Shown in pieces: positions 1-5,955 of a DNA stretch of 11,302 bases. Source of the stretch: an uncultured Lachnospiraceae bacterium (GTDB lineage Bacteria > Bacillota > Clostridia > Lachnospirales > Lachnospiraceae). The notes under the pieces are model-generated. The model was not told the DNA's origin. It searched no databases and saw only the letters and a program-made list of their open reading frames with translations. The stretch's first letter is position 1, and each line of letters starts with the position of its first letter. The position numbers and the translations under genes are program-made. The stretch lies in contig CAJUKV010000076.1 in assembly GCA_910587305.1 (NCBI GenBank), positions 1 to 11,302 on the forward strand, read 5' to 3'.

Positions 1-266
1 AATTTTTCGCTCATAAAAAGGGTGTTGGTTCTACCAAGAACGGTAGAGATTCCGAGGCCAAGAGACTGGGCGCGAAAAGGGCTGACGGCCAGTTCGTAAA
101 AGCAGGAAATATCTTATACAGACAGCGTGGAACAAAAATCCATCCTGGTATTAATGTAGGACGCGGCGGTGACGACACCTTGTTTGCAAAGGTGGACGGT
201 ATACTTAGATTTGAAAGAAAAGGAAGAGACAAAAAGCAGGCTTCCGTATACCCCGTTGAACAATAG
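1..266 (+). CDS. rpmA: 50S ribosomal protein L27, 5'-truncated
   Basis: L27 is a large-subunit ribosomal protein whose N-terminal tail reaches the peptidyl transferase centre. The gene runs off the left edge; bases 1-2 are the end of a cut codon and the frame continues from base 3 as FFAHKKGVGSTKNGRDS, then the conserved ADGQFVKAGNILYRQRGTKIHPG block, and ends at TAG 264-266. The FF-AHKKG junction is seen directly. In Firmicutes such as S. aureus this is where the protease Prp removes a short N-terminal extension; bases 1-2 (AA) fit a CAA glutamine codon, as expected for the LQFF-A motif. The gene normally follows rplU and prp (ysxB), which would lie just left of the window. A strong terminator follows 14 bases after the stop. 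Identity is secure; only the extension and start are missing. Confidence 0.97.
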   Translation, partial: FFAHKKGVGSTKNGRDSEAKRLGAKRADGQFVKAGNILYRQRGTKIHPGINVGRGGDDTLFAKVDGILRFERKGRDKKQASVYPVEQ

Positions 267-280
267 TACGAATTTTGGCA

Positions 281-316
281 GGCTTCAAACATATTTTTTT
301 GTTTGAAGCCTTTTTA
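281..316 (+). terminator. Intrinsic terminator after rpmA
   Basis: A perfect 10-bp inverted repeat, GGCTTCAAAC (281-290) and GTTTGAAGCC (301-310), encloses a 10-base loop and runs straight into TTTTT (311-315). This should end or weaken the ribosomal protein transcript and so separate rpmA from obg. Confidence 0.85.
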
Positions 317-426
317 ACATTGTTTATTAGCTGTGCTATTAACATTTATTATTAACTTATTTATTATCAGTGTTTATTAACAGTGTTTCGGGGAAGAAAT
401 CAGGCGGAACATGGAGGGCCAGAGAG

Positions 427-1719
427 ATGTTTGCAGACAGAGCAAGAATTTTTGTCAGAAGCGGTAAGGGCGGAGACGGTCATGTGTCCTTTCGTCGTGA
501 AAAATATGTACCAAACGGAGGACCTGACGGGGGAGATGGAGGCAACGGCGGGAGTGTGATTTTAATGGTAGACGATGGTCTTAATACCCTCACGGATTAC
601 CGTCATGTGCAGAAATATCGCGCCCAGGACGGCGAAAGTGGCGGAAAGCGCAACTGCCGCGGCAAAAATGGAGCCGATTTGATTTTAAAAGTACCGGAAG
701 GCACCGTAATCAGGGAGGCGGAAAGCGGAAAAGTCATCACGGACATGTCCGGGGAAAACAGAAATTTTGTTCTGCTGAAAGGTGGGCGGGGCGGCAATGG
801 CAATCAACATTATGCTACCAGCACCATGCAGGCCCCCCAGTATGCGCAGCCCGGACAGCCGGCAAAAGAGTTAGAGCTTTTCATGGAGCTTAAGGTTATT
901 GCGGACGTAGGGCTTGTGGGGTTCCCAAATGTAGGGAAATCAACGCTCCTTACAAAGGTTTCCAACGCAAGGCCCAAAGTGGCCAATTATCATTTTACTA
1001 CCTTAAACCCCCATCTTGGGGTGGTGGACTTACCGGACGCCAAAGGCTTTGTAATTGCCGATATTCCAGGTCTGATAGAAGGGGCTTCGGAGGGAATTGG
1101 TCTTGGATTTGAATTTTTGCGCCATATTGAAAGAACAAAGGTGATCATCCATATGGTGGACGTGGCGGGCACAGAAGGGCGTGACCCTATAGAAGATATT
1201 TATGCCATTAACAAAGAGCTTGAAGCCTATAATCCTGACATTGCACTGCGTCCTCAGGTAATTGCCGCCAATAAGACGGATATGATTTATGCAGATGGAG
1301 ATGACGACCCAATATTGCGCCTTCAAAAAGAATTTGAGCCAAAAGGCGTTTGTGTATATCCAATTTCCGCAATCAGCGGAAAAGGTATAAGAGAGCTTCT
1401 TTATCATGTCAGAAACATGCTTGACCAGATTGATGATAAACCCATCATATTTGAACAGGAATTTTTTCCGGAATACATGCTTTCCGTTTCCGAGGAGCCA
1501 TATACGGTTGTTTATGACGAAGAAAAAGCAGAGTATGTGATAGAAGGTCCGAGGATCGAAAAAATGTTGGGGTATACGAACCTTGAATCGGAAAAAGGCT
1601 TTAGCTTCTTCCAAAACTTTTTAAAGCAAAATGGTATTTTGGATCAGCTTGAAGAAATGGGGATACAGGAGGGGGATACGGTCAGAATGTATGGCTTATC
1701 CTTTGATTATTACAAATAA
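427..1719 (+). CDS. obg: Obg-family GTPase (ribosome assembly)
   Basis: Obg/CgtA is an essential GTPase acting in late 50S assembly and linked to the stress response. The 430-residue product matches the usual length (about 428-435). Domains in order: glycine-rich Obg fold at about 1-158 (GGPDGGDGGNGG near 31-42); G domain at about 159-335 with G1 GFPNVGKST (165-173), switch I threonines 191-192, G3 DIPG (212-215), G4 NKTD (282-285) and G5 SAIS (314-317); and the C-terminal OCT domain at about 350-430. The reading frame is open back to a GTG at 370, but I place the start at ATG 427: GGAGGG at 413-418 gives an 8-base spacer, and MFADRARIFVRSGKGGDG is the conserved Obg N terminus. It heads the cluster with yhbY 17 bases downstream. 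No convincing promoter is visible in the A/T-rich 317-412 leader. Confidence 0.97.
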   Translation: MFADRARIFVRSGKGGDGHVSFRREKYVPNGGPDGGDGGNGGSVILMVDDGLNTLTDYRHVQKYRAQDGESGGKRNCRGKNGADLILKVPEGTVIREAESGKVITDMSGENRNFVLLKGGRGGNGNQHYATSTMQAPQYAQPGQPAKELELFMELKVIADVGLVGFPNVGKSTLLTKVSNARPKVANYHFTTLNPHLGVVDLPDAKGFVIADIPGLIEGASEGIGLGFEFLRHIERTKVIIHMVDVAGTEGRDPIEDIYAINKELEAYNPDIALRPQVIAANKTDMIYADGDDDPILRLQKEFEPKGVCVYPISAISGKGIRELLYHVRNMLDQIDDKPIIFEQEFFPEYMLSVSEEPYTVVYDEEKAEYVIEGPRIEKMLGYTNLESEKGFSFFQNFLKQNGILDQLEEMGIQEGDTVRMYGLSFDYYK

Positions 1720-1736
1720 CTATTCAGGAGGCACTT

Positions 1737-2018
1737 ATGACGAGTAAACAACGTGCATATTTAAAAAGTCTGGCCATGAATCTGGAACCGGTGCTTCAAA
1801 TCGGTAAGGGAGGACTCGCACCGGAGGTAACCGAGTCAGTCAATGAATGTTTTAATACCAGAGAGATTATAAAAATTTCCGTTTTAAAGAACTGCATGGA
1901 CGATCCAAAGCAAATGGCCAATATGCTTGCGGACAGAACCCATTCCCAAGTGGTGCAGGTGATTGGCCGGAAAATTGTATTATATAAGGAAAACAAAGAA
2001 GATAACAAACGCGGCTGA
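1737..2018 (+). CDS. yhbY: YhbY-type CRM-domain RNA-binding protein
   Basis: A 93-residue single-domain protein of the YhbY (YqeI) family, which binds RNA and associates with pre-50S ribosomal particles. The CRM fold signatures are visible: an N-terminal helix KQRAYLKSLA, the strand and loop PVLQIGKGGLAP carrying the conserved GKGG motif (about residues 23-26), and the C-terminal QVIGRKIVLYKE strand. Length is typical of the family. AGGAGG at 1726-1731 sits 5 bases before the ATG. It lies 17 bases after obg, so the two are very probably co-transcribed, and the pairing of two ribosome-assembly genes fits. It is followed by the 132-base gap with palindromic repeats before nadD. Confidence 0.93.
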   Translation: MTSKQRAYLKSLAMNLEPVLQIGKGGLAPEVTESVNECFNTREIIKISVLKNCMDDPKQMANMLADRTHSQVVQVIGRKIVLYKENKEDNKRG

Positions 2019-2032
2019 GCTTCGTATCGGTA

Positions 2033-2068
2033 GCAGTACCACAAGCATTGCTTACGGTATGCAGGGGG
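2033..2068 (+). repeat. Palindromic repeat, copy 1
   Basis: This 36-bp unit matches copy 2 (2107-2142) at 32 of 36 positions in the same orientation. Its core, TACCACAAGC-ATT-GCTTACGGTA (2037-2059), is an imperfect 10-bp hairpin with two mismatched pairs, and it ends in the shared tail GCAGGGGG. No open reading frame or known element is associated. It may be a short interspersed palindrome (REP-like); genome-wide copies cannot be checked from this window. Confidence 0.75.
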
Positions 2069-2071
2069 ATA

Positions 2072-2095
2072 AGTTTGGAAGTAAACTTCCAAACT
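2072..2095. repeat. Perfect hairpin between the two repeat copies
   Basis: AGTTTGGAAGT (2072-2082) and ACTTCCAAACT (2085-2095) form an 11-bp perfect inverted repeat with a 2-base loop. It is unrelated in sequence to the flanking 36-bp units. It is followed by CTTTATTTG rather than a clean T tract, so a terminator role is doubtful. Confidence 0.75.
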
Positions 2096-2106
2096 CTTTA
2101 TTTGTG

Positions 2107-2142
2107 GCAGTACCGCAAGCAAAGCTTGCGGTATGCAGGGGG
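2107..2142 (+). repeat. Palindromic repeat, copy 2
   Basis: This is the better-preserved copy: TACCGCAAGC (2111-2120), AAA, GCTTGCGGTA (2124-2133) is a perfect 10-bp hairpin. Its tail AGGGGG (2137-2142) lies 8 bases before the nadD ATG and is the only Shine-Dalgarno-like sequence there, so the repeat appears to supply the nadD ribosome binding site, with the hairpin ending just upstream of it. Confidence 0.78.
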
Positions 2143-2150
2143 TATAAAAA

Positions 2151-2759
2151 ATGAGTAAAAAAGTTGGTATTATGGGAGGAACCTTTAATCCAATCCATAA
2201 CGGACATTTACTGCTTGCGGAAGCTGCCAGAGAATTTCTAAATCTGGATGAGGTCGTTTTTATCCCCAGCGGAAATTCTTACATGAAAAATGCATCTTCC
2301 ATATTGGAAGGAGATGTAAGGGCGCGCATGGTAGAGCTTGCCATCAGGGGAAATTCTTATTACAACCTGTCTCGGATGGAGCTTGAAAGAAAAGGACCGA
2401 CTTATACCTGTGATACTTTAGCACAGCTAAGAAGTCAATATCCGGATAATGAATTTTATTTTATAGCGGGCGCGGATACCCTTCTGACTTTGGAAAGCTG
2501 GAAAAACCCCGATCTGGTTTTAAAAAATTGTATTATTGCCGTGGCGGTTCGCGGTATGGGAATGGAAGGGCAGTTAAGAGAAAAAGCGATGTGGCTGACA
2601 AATAAATATCGGGCGGATATACGTCTGCTTCCGGTAAGGTATGTGGATATTTCTTCTTCTGAAATAAGGCAAAGGTGTAAAGAGGGACATTCTATTCGTT
2701 ATATGGTTCCTGAGAGTGTCTTTGCTTATATTATTCAAAATAATTTATTTTCCCCTTGA
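2151..2759 (+). CDS. nadD: Nicotinate-nucleotide adenylyltransferase
   Basis: NadD joins nicotinate mononucleotide and ATP to give deamido-NAD and pyrophosphate, the penultimate step of NAD synthesis in the cytoplasm. The 202-residue protein has the nucleotidyltransferase signature GGTFNPIHNGH (9-19, containing HxGH), the FIAGADT block (104-110) and the C-terminal DISSSEIRQR motif (166-175), as expected for bacterial NadD. The ATG at 2151 is preceded by AGGGGG from the palindromic repeat, a weaker site than the AGGAGG of the neighbours. yqeK follows 25 bases later; a nadD-yqeK-rsfS order is widespread in Firmicutes. Confidence 0.96.
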   Translation: MSKKVGIMGGTFNPIHNGHLLLAEAAREFLNLDEVVFIPSGNSYMKNASSILEGDVRARMVELAIRGNSYYNLSRMELERKGPTYTCDTLAQLRSQYPDNEFYFIAGADTLLTLESWKNPDLVLKNCIIAVAVRGMGMEGQLREKAMWLTNKYRADIRLLPVRYVDISSSEIRQRCKEGHSIRYMVPESVFAYIIQNNLFSP

Positions 2760-2784
2760 CTTCTGCAGGAGGTGTAATGCGAAA

Positions 2785-3378
2785 ATGACTGACACAAGAA
2801 AAATTATGAAGAAAATGGAAAAAACACTGGATCCCAAACGCTATGAGCATACCTTAGGCGTTGCCTATACCGCATCGTCCCTTGCCATGTGCCACGGAGT
2901 CGATTTTGAAAAAGCGATTATTGCGGGACTTTTACACGATTGTGCCAAGTGTATGTCAAATGAAAAAAAACTGGAGATTTGTAACAGACATCATATTGAA
3001 ATATCCGAGATAGAGAGAAAGAATCTTTCACTGCTTCATACAAAGGTAGGAAGTTATATCGCCAGAAAACAGTTTCGAATTGTGGACAGAGACATATTGA
3101 ATGCAATTTTGTACCACACCACAGGAAGACCGGGAATGTCGCAGCTTGAGAAGATTATTTATATTGCGGATTATATCGAACCCGGAAGAAAACATGCCCC
3201 TAATTTGCAGCAGGTGAGAAAACTTGCTTTCCAGGATTTGGACGAAGCGCTTTTGAAAATACTGGAAGACACACTGGAATATCTCGATGGCATTGGCGGC
3301 ACAATTGATCCTATGACAAAAAAAACATATGATTATTATGAAGCGTACATGCTCATAGAAAAAAGACAGGAGGATTAA
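2785..3378 (+). CDS. yqeK: YqeK HD-domain hydrolase, probable Ap4A hydrolase
   Basis: YqeK proteins are HD-superfamily metal-dependent phosphohydrolases; characterised members cleave diadenosine tetraphosphate symmetrically to ADP. The 197-residue product shows the expected ligands: H22 (YEHTLGVA), the H51-D52 pair (GLLHDCAK), H85 (LLHTKVG), H111 (ILYHTTG) and D129 (IADYIEPGR). The frame stays open upstream into nadD, but AGGAGG at 2767-2772 and the conserved N terminus favour ATG 2785. The spacer of 12 bases is long; a three-codon ORF, ATG CGA AAA TGA (2777-2788), sits closer and overlaps the yqeK ATG. The last yqeK codons carry the rsfS ribosome binding site, with one base between the genes, so translation is probably coupled. 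Confidence 0.92.
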   Translation: MTDTRKIMKKMEKTLDPKRYEHTLGVAYTASSLAMCHGVDFEKAIIAGLLHDCAKCMSNEKKLEICNRHHIEISEIERKNLSLLHTKVGSYIARKQFRIVDRDILNAILYHTTGRPGMSQLEKIIYIADYIEPGRKHAPNLQQVRKLAFQDLDEALLKILEDTLEYLDGIGGTIDPMTKKTYDYYEAYMLIEKRQED

Positions 3379-3379
3379 C

Positions 3380-3745
3380 ATGACAGATTTATCCGGAGAA
3401 AAAATAAAAGAGATGGCAAGGATGGCAATAAAAGCCTTGGAGGATAAAAAGGCGGAGGATATCAGGGTAATTGATATCAGCCGTATTTCCGTACTTGCAG
3501 ATTATTTTATCATTGCAAGCGGCAGCAACAGAAATCAAATTCAGACTCTTTGTGATACGGTGGAAGAAACGCTTGGCCGGGCGGGACAAACGGTAAAGCA
3601 GATCGAAGGGTATGACAGCGCTAATTGGGTGCTTCTTGATTTTAAAGATATCATTGTTCATATTTTTGACAAGGAGAACAGGCTTTTTTATGATCTTGAG
3701 AGAATTTGGTGCGATGGCAAAACAATTTCGCCCGAGGAATTATAA
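3380..3745 (+). CDS. rsfS: Ribosomal silencing factor RsfS
   Basis: RsfS (YbeB, YqeL; related to the plant protein iojap) binds ribosomal protein L14 on the 50S subunit and blocks joining with 30S, lowering translation in starvation. The 121-residue protein has the family blocks: ADYFIIASGSNRNQIQ (40-55), IEGYDSANWVLLDF (75-88) and RLFYDLERIW (101-110). AGGAGG at 3368-3373 gives a 6-base spacer to the ATG. It is the last gene of the cluster and is followed 29 bases later by a strong hairpin terminator. Unlike many clostridial clusters, no lytR-type gene is inserted between yqeK and rsfS here. Confidence 0.95.
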   Translation: MTDLSGEKIKEMARMAIKALEDKKAEDIRVIDISRISVLADYFIIASGSNRNQIQTLCDTVEETLGRAGQTVKQIEGYDSANWVLLDFKDIIVHIFDKENRLFYDLERIWCDGKTISPEEL

Positions 3746-3774
3746 TTTGCCGGCCAAGTAGTAAAAATTTACGG

Positions 3775-3824
3775 AAAATCAGGCGATGATAAACATAAAT
3801 CTTTACCATCGCCTGATTTTTCAA
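3775..3824. terminator. Convergent terminator between rsfS and the DUF378 gene
   Basis: AAAATCAGGCGATG (3775-3788) and CATCGCCTGATTTT (3807-3820) form a perfect 14-bp stem. The T run at its right end serves rsfS; the A run at its left end gives a T run for transcripts of the minus-strand gene ending at 3848. Both genes point at it, so it probably acts in both directions. Confidence 0.88.
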
Positions 3825-3847
3825 CAAAATTTTTTAATGAAAGACAG

Positions 3848-4069
3848 TTACTGTTCGGCAGTTTTCCTTGTCCCTCCGGTATACATATAAAATGTGATCA
3901 AATAAAGACCGCTGATACCTACGACCGCATAGATGATTCGGGCAAGCCAGGACATATTTCCAAAGATAAAAGATACAAGGTCAAAGGAAAAGAATCCAAT
4001 CAGCCCCCAATTGACCGCACCTATAATTGCAACGGTAAGCGCGATACAATCCAAACATTTATTATTCAT
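3848..4069 (-). CDS. DUF378 family small membrane protein
   Basis: A 73-residue protein of the DUF378 family (B. subtilis YuzA type), of unknown function. The family signature LTVAIIGAVNWGLIGFFSF lies in the first of two predicted membrane helices (about 8-28 and 43-62), with FDLVSFIFG between and a short polar tail GGTRKTAEQ; the protein is therefore probably an inner hairpin in the cytoplasmic membrane. GGAGGTG (complement of 4075-4081) sits 5 bases before the ATG (4067-4069), a strong site that supports translation. It is convergent with rsfS and divergent from livJ. No minus-strand promoter is clear, although a perfect 9-bp tandem repeat (4173-4190) lies upstream. The family call is firm; its role is unknown. 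Confidence 0.88.
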   Translation of the reverse strand: MNNKCLDCIALTVAIIGAVNWGLIGFFSFDLVSFIFGNMSWLARIIYAVVGISGLYLITFYMYTGGTRKTAEQ

Positions 4070-4246
4070 TTTAGCACCTCCATTTTTCTTTCCTTTTTCT
4101 TATTTTGAAGTCTTATCATTCAGGCTTTCAATTTTATTCTTTCCTCTTCATTAAAATATATGTGATACAAATAATGTATAAAATGTATAATAATGAGAGA
4201 AATATAAGGGAATATCTGCTTAAAATTGAAAAATATGATTAAAAAG
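4070..4246. other. Divergent intergenic region with a 9-bp tandem repeat
   Basis: The gap between the DUF378 gene and livJ is 319 bases. Its left part is pyrimidine-rich on the plus strand (4081-4150), so the DUF378 mRNA leader would be purine-rich. AATGTATAA occurs twice in perfect tandem at 4173-4190. The DUF378 promoter should lie here but only weak TATA-like matches are visible. No open reading frame with a ribosome binding site is present. Confidence 0.5.
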
Positions 4247-4275
4247 TTGACAATAATTCATATTTGCGTTATGAT
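4247..4275 (+). promoter_or_regulatory. Sigma-A type promoter of livJ
   Basis: TTGACA (4247-4252) and TATGAT (4270-4275) are separated by exactly 17 bases; the -35 is perfect and the -10 differs from TATAAT by one base. Transcription should start near 4282, giving a leader of about 107 bases before livJ. The promoter fits high expression of a binding protein. Confidence 0.85.
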
Positions 4276-4281
4276 TGCACG

Positions 4282-4388
4282 TAAAGTTAAAAGGTGTAAG
4301 GAATCGTCTTTTAACTGCATGAAGGCAGGGCATGCAGGATTTTAGCAGGATCTGCCCGGTGCAAAATATTTAGGAGGAGGAGTAATTT
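4282..4388 (+). promoter_or_regulatory. Structured 5' leader of livJ
   Basis: AGTTAAAAG (4285-4293) and CTTTTAACT (4308-4316) form a perfect 9-bp stem with a 14-base loop. Downstream, GGGCA (4328-4332) can pair with TGCCC (4353-4357), competing with a small GCAG-GAT-CTGC hairpin (4345-4355). The second structure has no T tract, so it is not a plain terminator; it ends 14 bases before the AGGAGGAGGAG ribosome binding site (4372-4382). I recognise no known riboswitch or T-box. mRNA stabilisation is the simplest guess. Confidence 0.5.
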
Positions 4389-5669
4389 ATGAAGAAAAAA
4401 GTAGTTAGTCTTTTACTTGCGGCATCAATGGTTTCGGCAATGCTTGCAGGCTGCGGAAATTCCGGTTCAGGAAGTTCTGATGCCGGTACCGAAAATGCAG
4501 GCGCAGAGACTGAAGCCGGTGATGCGGACGCAGCACAGACAGAAACGGACGCAGAAGAAAATGTAGATGCGGAAAGTGAAGCCGCACCTGCCGAAGGCTC
4601 GGGAGAAGCCTATAAGATTGGCGCAATTGGTCCCGCAACAGGCGGCGCAGCCGTTTATGGTATTGCCGTTCAAAATGGTGCGGATCTTGCGATTAAGGAA
4701 ATCAATGAGGCAGGCGGAATCAATGGGGTTATGATTGAGTACAACTTCCAGGACGATGAATGCGATAACGAAAAATCTGTTAACGCATACAATACCTTAA
4801 AGGACTGGGGTATGCAAATTCTGGTAGGTTCCACCACCAGCGGATGTAGTATTGCAGTTTCGGCAGAATCTGCAAATGATAATCTGTTCCAGTTAACCCC
4901 TTCAGGTTCTTCCGTAGACTGTATTAAGAATGATAACGTATTCCAGGTATGCTTTACGGATCCGAACCAGGGTATTGGCGCAGCACAGTATATTGGTTCA
5001 AACGGAGTAGCCGAAAAGGTTGCCGTTATTTATGACAGCTCCGATGTATATTCTTCCGGTATTTATGAGAAGTTTGCAGGCGAAGCGGCAAATCAGCCTT
5101 TTGAAATTGTATCCAGCGAAGCCTTTACCGCTGACAACAAAACTGATTTTTCCGTACAGCTCCAGAAAGCAAAGGATGCAGGCGCAGAGCTTATTTTCCT
5201 TCCTATCTATTATACGGAAGCTTCCTTAATTTTAACCCAGGCAAATTCTATGGGCTATGAGCCTAAATTCTTTGGATGCGACGGTTTAGACGGTATTCTT
5301 AACGTAGAAAATTTTGATACTGCTTTGGCAGAAGGCGTTATGTTACTTACACCTTTCGCAGCTGATGCTGAGGATGAAGCAACCAAGTCCTTTGTAAGCG
5401 CATATGAAGCTGCTTATGGCGATACGCCGAACCAGTTTGCCGCAGATGCATATGATGCGGTTTATATCATCAAAGCTGCAATCGAGCAGAGCGGTGTAGC
5501 GCCCACCGACAGCGTTTCCGATATCTGCGATAAGTTAAAAGCGGCTATGACAGAAATTTCTGTTGACGGTCTTACGGGCGAGGCAATGTCCTGGGAAGCA
5601 AGCGGTGCAGTTAACAAGGCTCCTAAAGCGATGGAAATTGTAAACGGAAATTACTCTTTGATTCAGTAA
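4389..5669 (+). CDS. livJ: Branched-chain amino acid ABC transporter, substrate-binding lipoprotein
   Basis: This is the extracellular receptor of a LIV-type importer; it binds leucine, isoleucine or valine (the exact ligand is not readable) and delivers it to LivHM. The 426-residue product starts with a lipoprotein signal peptide: MKKK, a hydrophobic stretch, and lipobox LAGC with lipidated Cys22. Residues 23-74 are a low-complexity Gly/Ala/Ser/Glu/Asp linker with about 15 acidic and no basic residues. From about 75 (YKIGAIGPATGGAAVYG) the type I periplasmic-binding fold (Peripla_BP_6) runs to the end, including the LVGSTTSGCSIAVS segment. A very strong ribosome binding site and its own near-consensus promoter fit high expression. 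A terminator hairpin follows, then a second promoter for the rest of the operon. Related receptors in this family can bind amides or other small molecules, so specificity is inferred from the neighbours. Confidence 0.93.
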   Translation: MKKKVVSLLLAASMVSAMLAGCGNSGSGSSDAGTENAGAETEAGDADAAQTETDAEENVDAESEAAPAEGSGEAYKIGAIGPATGGAAVYGIAVQNGADLAIKEINEAGGINGVMIEYNFQDDECDNEKSVNAYNTLKDWGMQILVGSTTSGCSIAVSAESANDNLFQLTPSGSSVDCIKNDNVFQVCFTDPNQGIGAAQYIGSNGVAEKVAVIYDSSDVYSSGIYEKFAGEAANQPFEIVSSEAFTADNKTDFSVQLQKAKDAGAELIFLPIYYTEASLILTQANSMGYEPKFFGCDGLDGILNVENFDTALAEGVMLLTPFAADAEDEATKSFVSAYEAAYGDTPNQFAADAYDAVYIIKAAIEQSGVAPTDSVSDICDKLKAAMTEISVDGLTGEAMSWEASGAVNKAPKAMEIVNGNYSLIQ

Positions 5670-5732
5670 GAATTTGTAAGCAAGGACAAAAAAGACGAAG
5701 AGTAAACCGAAACAATCAATAATGAAATATAC

Positions 5733-5766
5733 AAAGAGGGTTGCAGGTTTGCCAACCCTCTTTCTT
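5733..5766 (+). terminator. Hairpin terminator after livJ
   Basis: AAAGAGGGTTG (5733-5743) and CAACCCTCTTT (5753-5763) form an 11-bp perfect stem followed by CTTC. The T tail is short and interrupted, so partial read-through into livH is possible. It probably raises the livJ transcript relative to livHMGF and protects its 3' end. Confidence 0.75.
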
Positions 5767-5873
5767 CATAACAAGATTTTTATTGCGTAAAGCCGTAACT
5801 ATTTGGCCCGGACTTTGCTTTTGCGATAGCGAAAGGCGTTGCTTCACGGTTATCAAGGCTTAATTGTTACTAC
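5764..5873 (+). other. livJ-livH spacer, left part
   Basis: This stretch lies between the livJ terminator and the livH promoter. CTTTTGC-GATA-GCGAAAG (5818-5835) is a 7-bp hairpin with one G-U pair, with further imperfect pairing around it. I see no coding region and no known element. Confidence 0.4.
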
Positions 5874-5903
5874 TTGTCAGCAGACCGTTATATCTGTTAT
5901 ACT
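5874..5903 (+). promoter_or_regulatory. Promoter of livHMGF
   Basis: TTGTCA (5874-5879) is followed after 18 bases by TATACT (5898-5903), and the -10 is extended by TG at 5895-5896 (TGTTATACT). The predicted start is near 5910, about 46 bases before the livH ATG. This would express the permease and ATPase genes separately from livJ. Confidence 0.7.
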
Positions 5904-5955
5904 AAATGAGTAAATTTTTGCACAATAAATTTTACATACAGGAATGGGGGTTTAT

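Noticed and set aside
370..426. N-terminal extension of Obg from GTG 370
   Set aside because: The extension is unlike any Obg N terminus, and GGAGGG at 413-418 is well spaced for ATG 427.
1030..1614. A 194-codon open frame on the minus strand inside obg
   Set aside because: It lies wholly within a strongly conserved obg, has no ribosome binding site, and its translation resembles no protein family; it is a shadow of the coding strand.
1963..2154. 63-codon open frame across the yhbY-nadD gap
   Set aside because: It has no ribosome binding site, starts inside yhbY in another frame and reads through the palindromic repeats; the translation looks like non-coding sequence.
4319..4345. Possible leader peptide MKAGHAGF in the livJ leader, suggesting attenuation
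   Set aside because: It contains no leucine, isoleucine or valine codons, lacks a ribosome binding site, and no terminator with a T tract follows.
5722..5790. 22-codon open frame after livJ
   Set aside because: It spans the terminator hairpin and lacks a ribosome binding site.
5785..5870. Possible second copy of the livG-livF spacer element in the livJ-livH spacer
   Set aside because: Only short scattered words (such as TTCACGG) are shared in either orientation; the alignment is not convincing.
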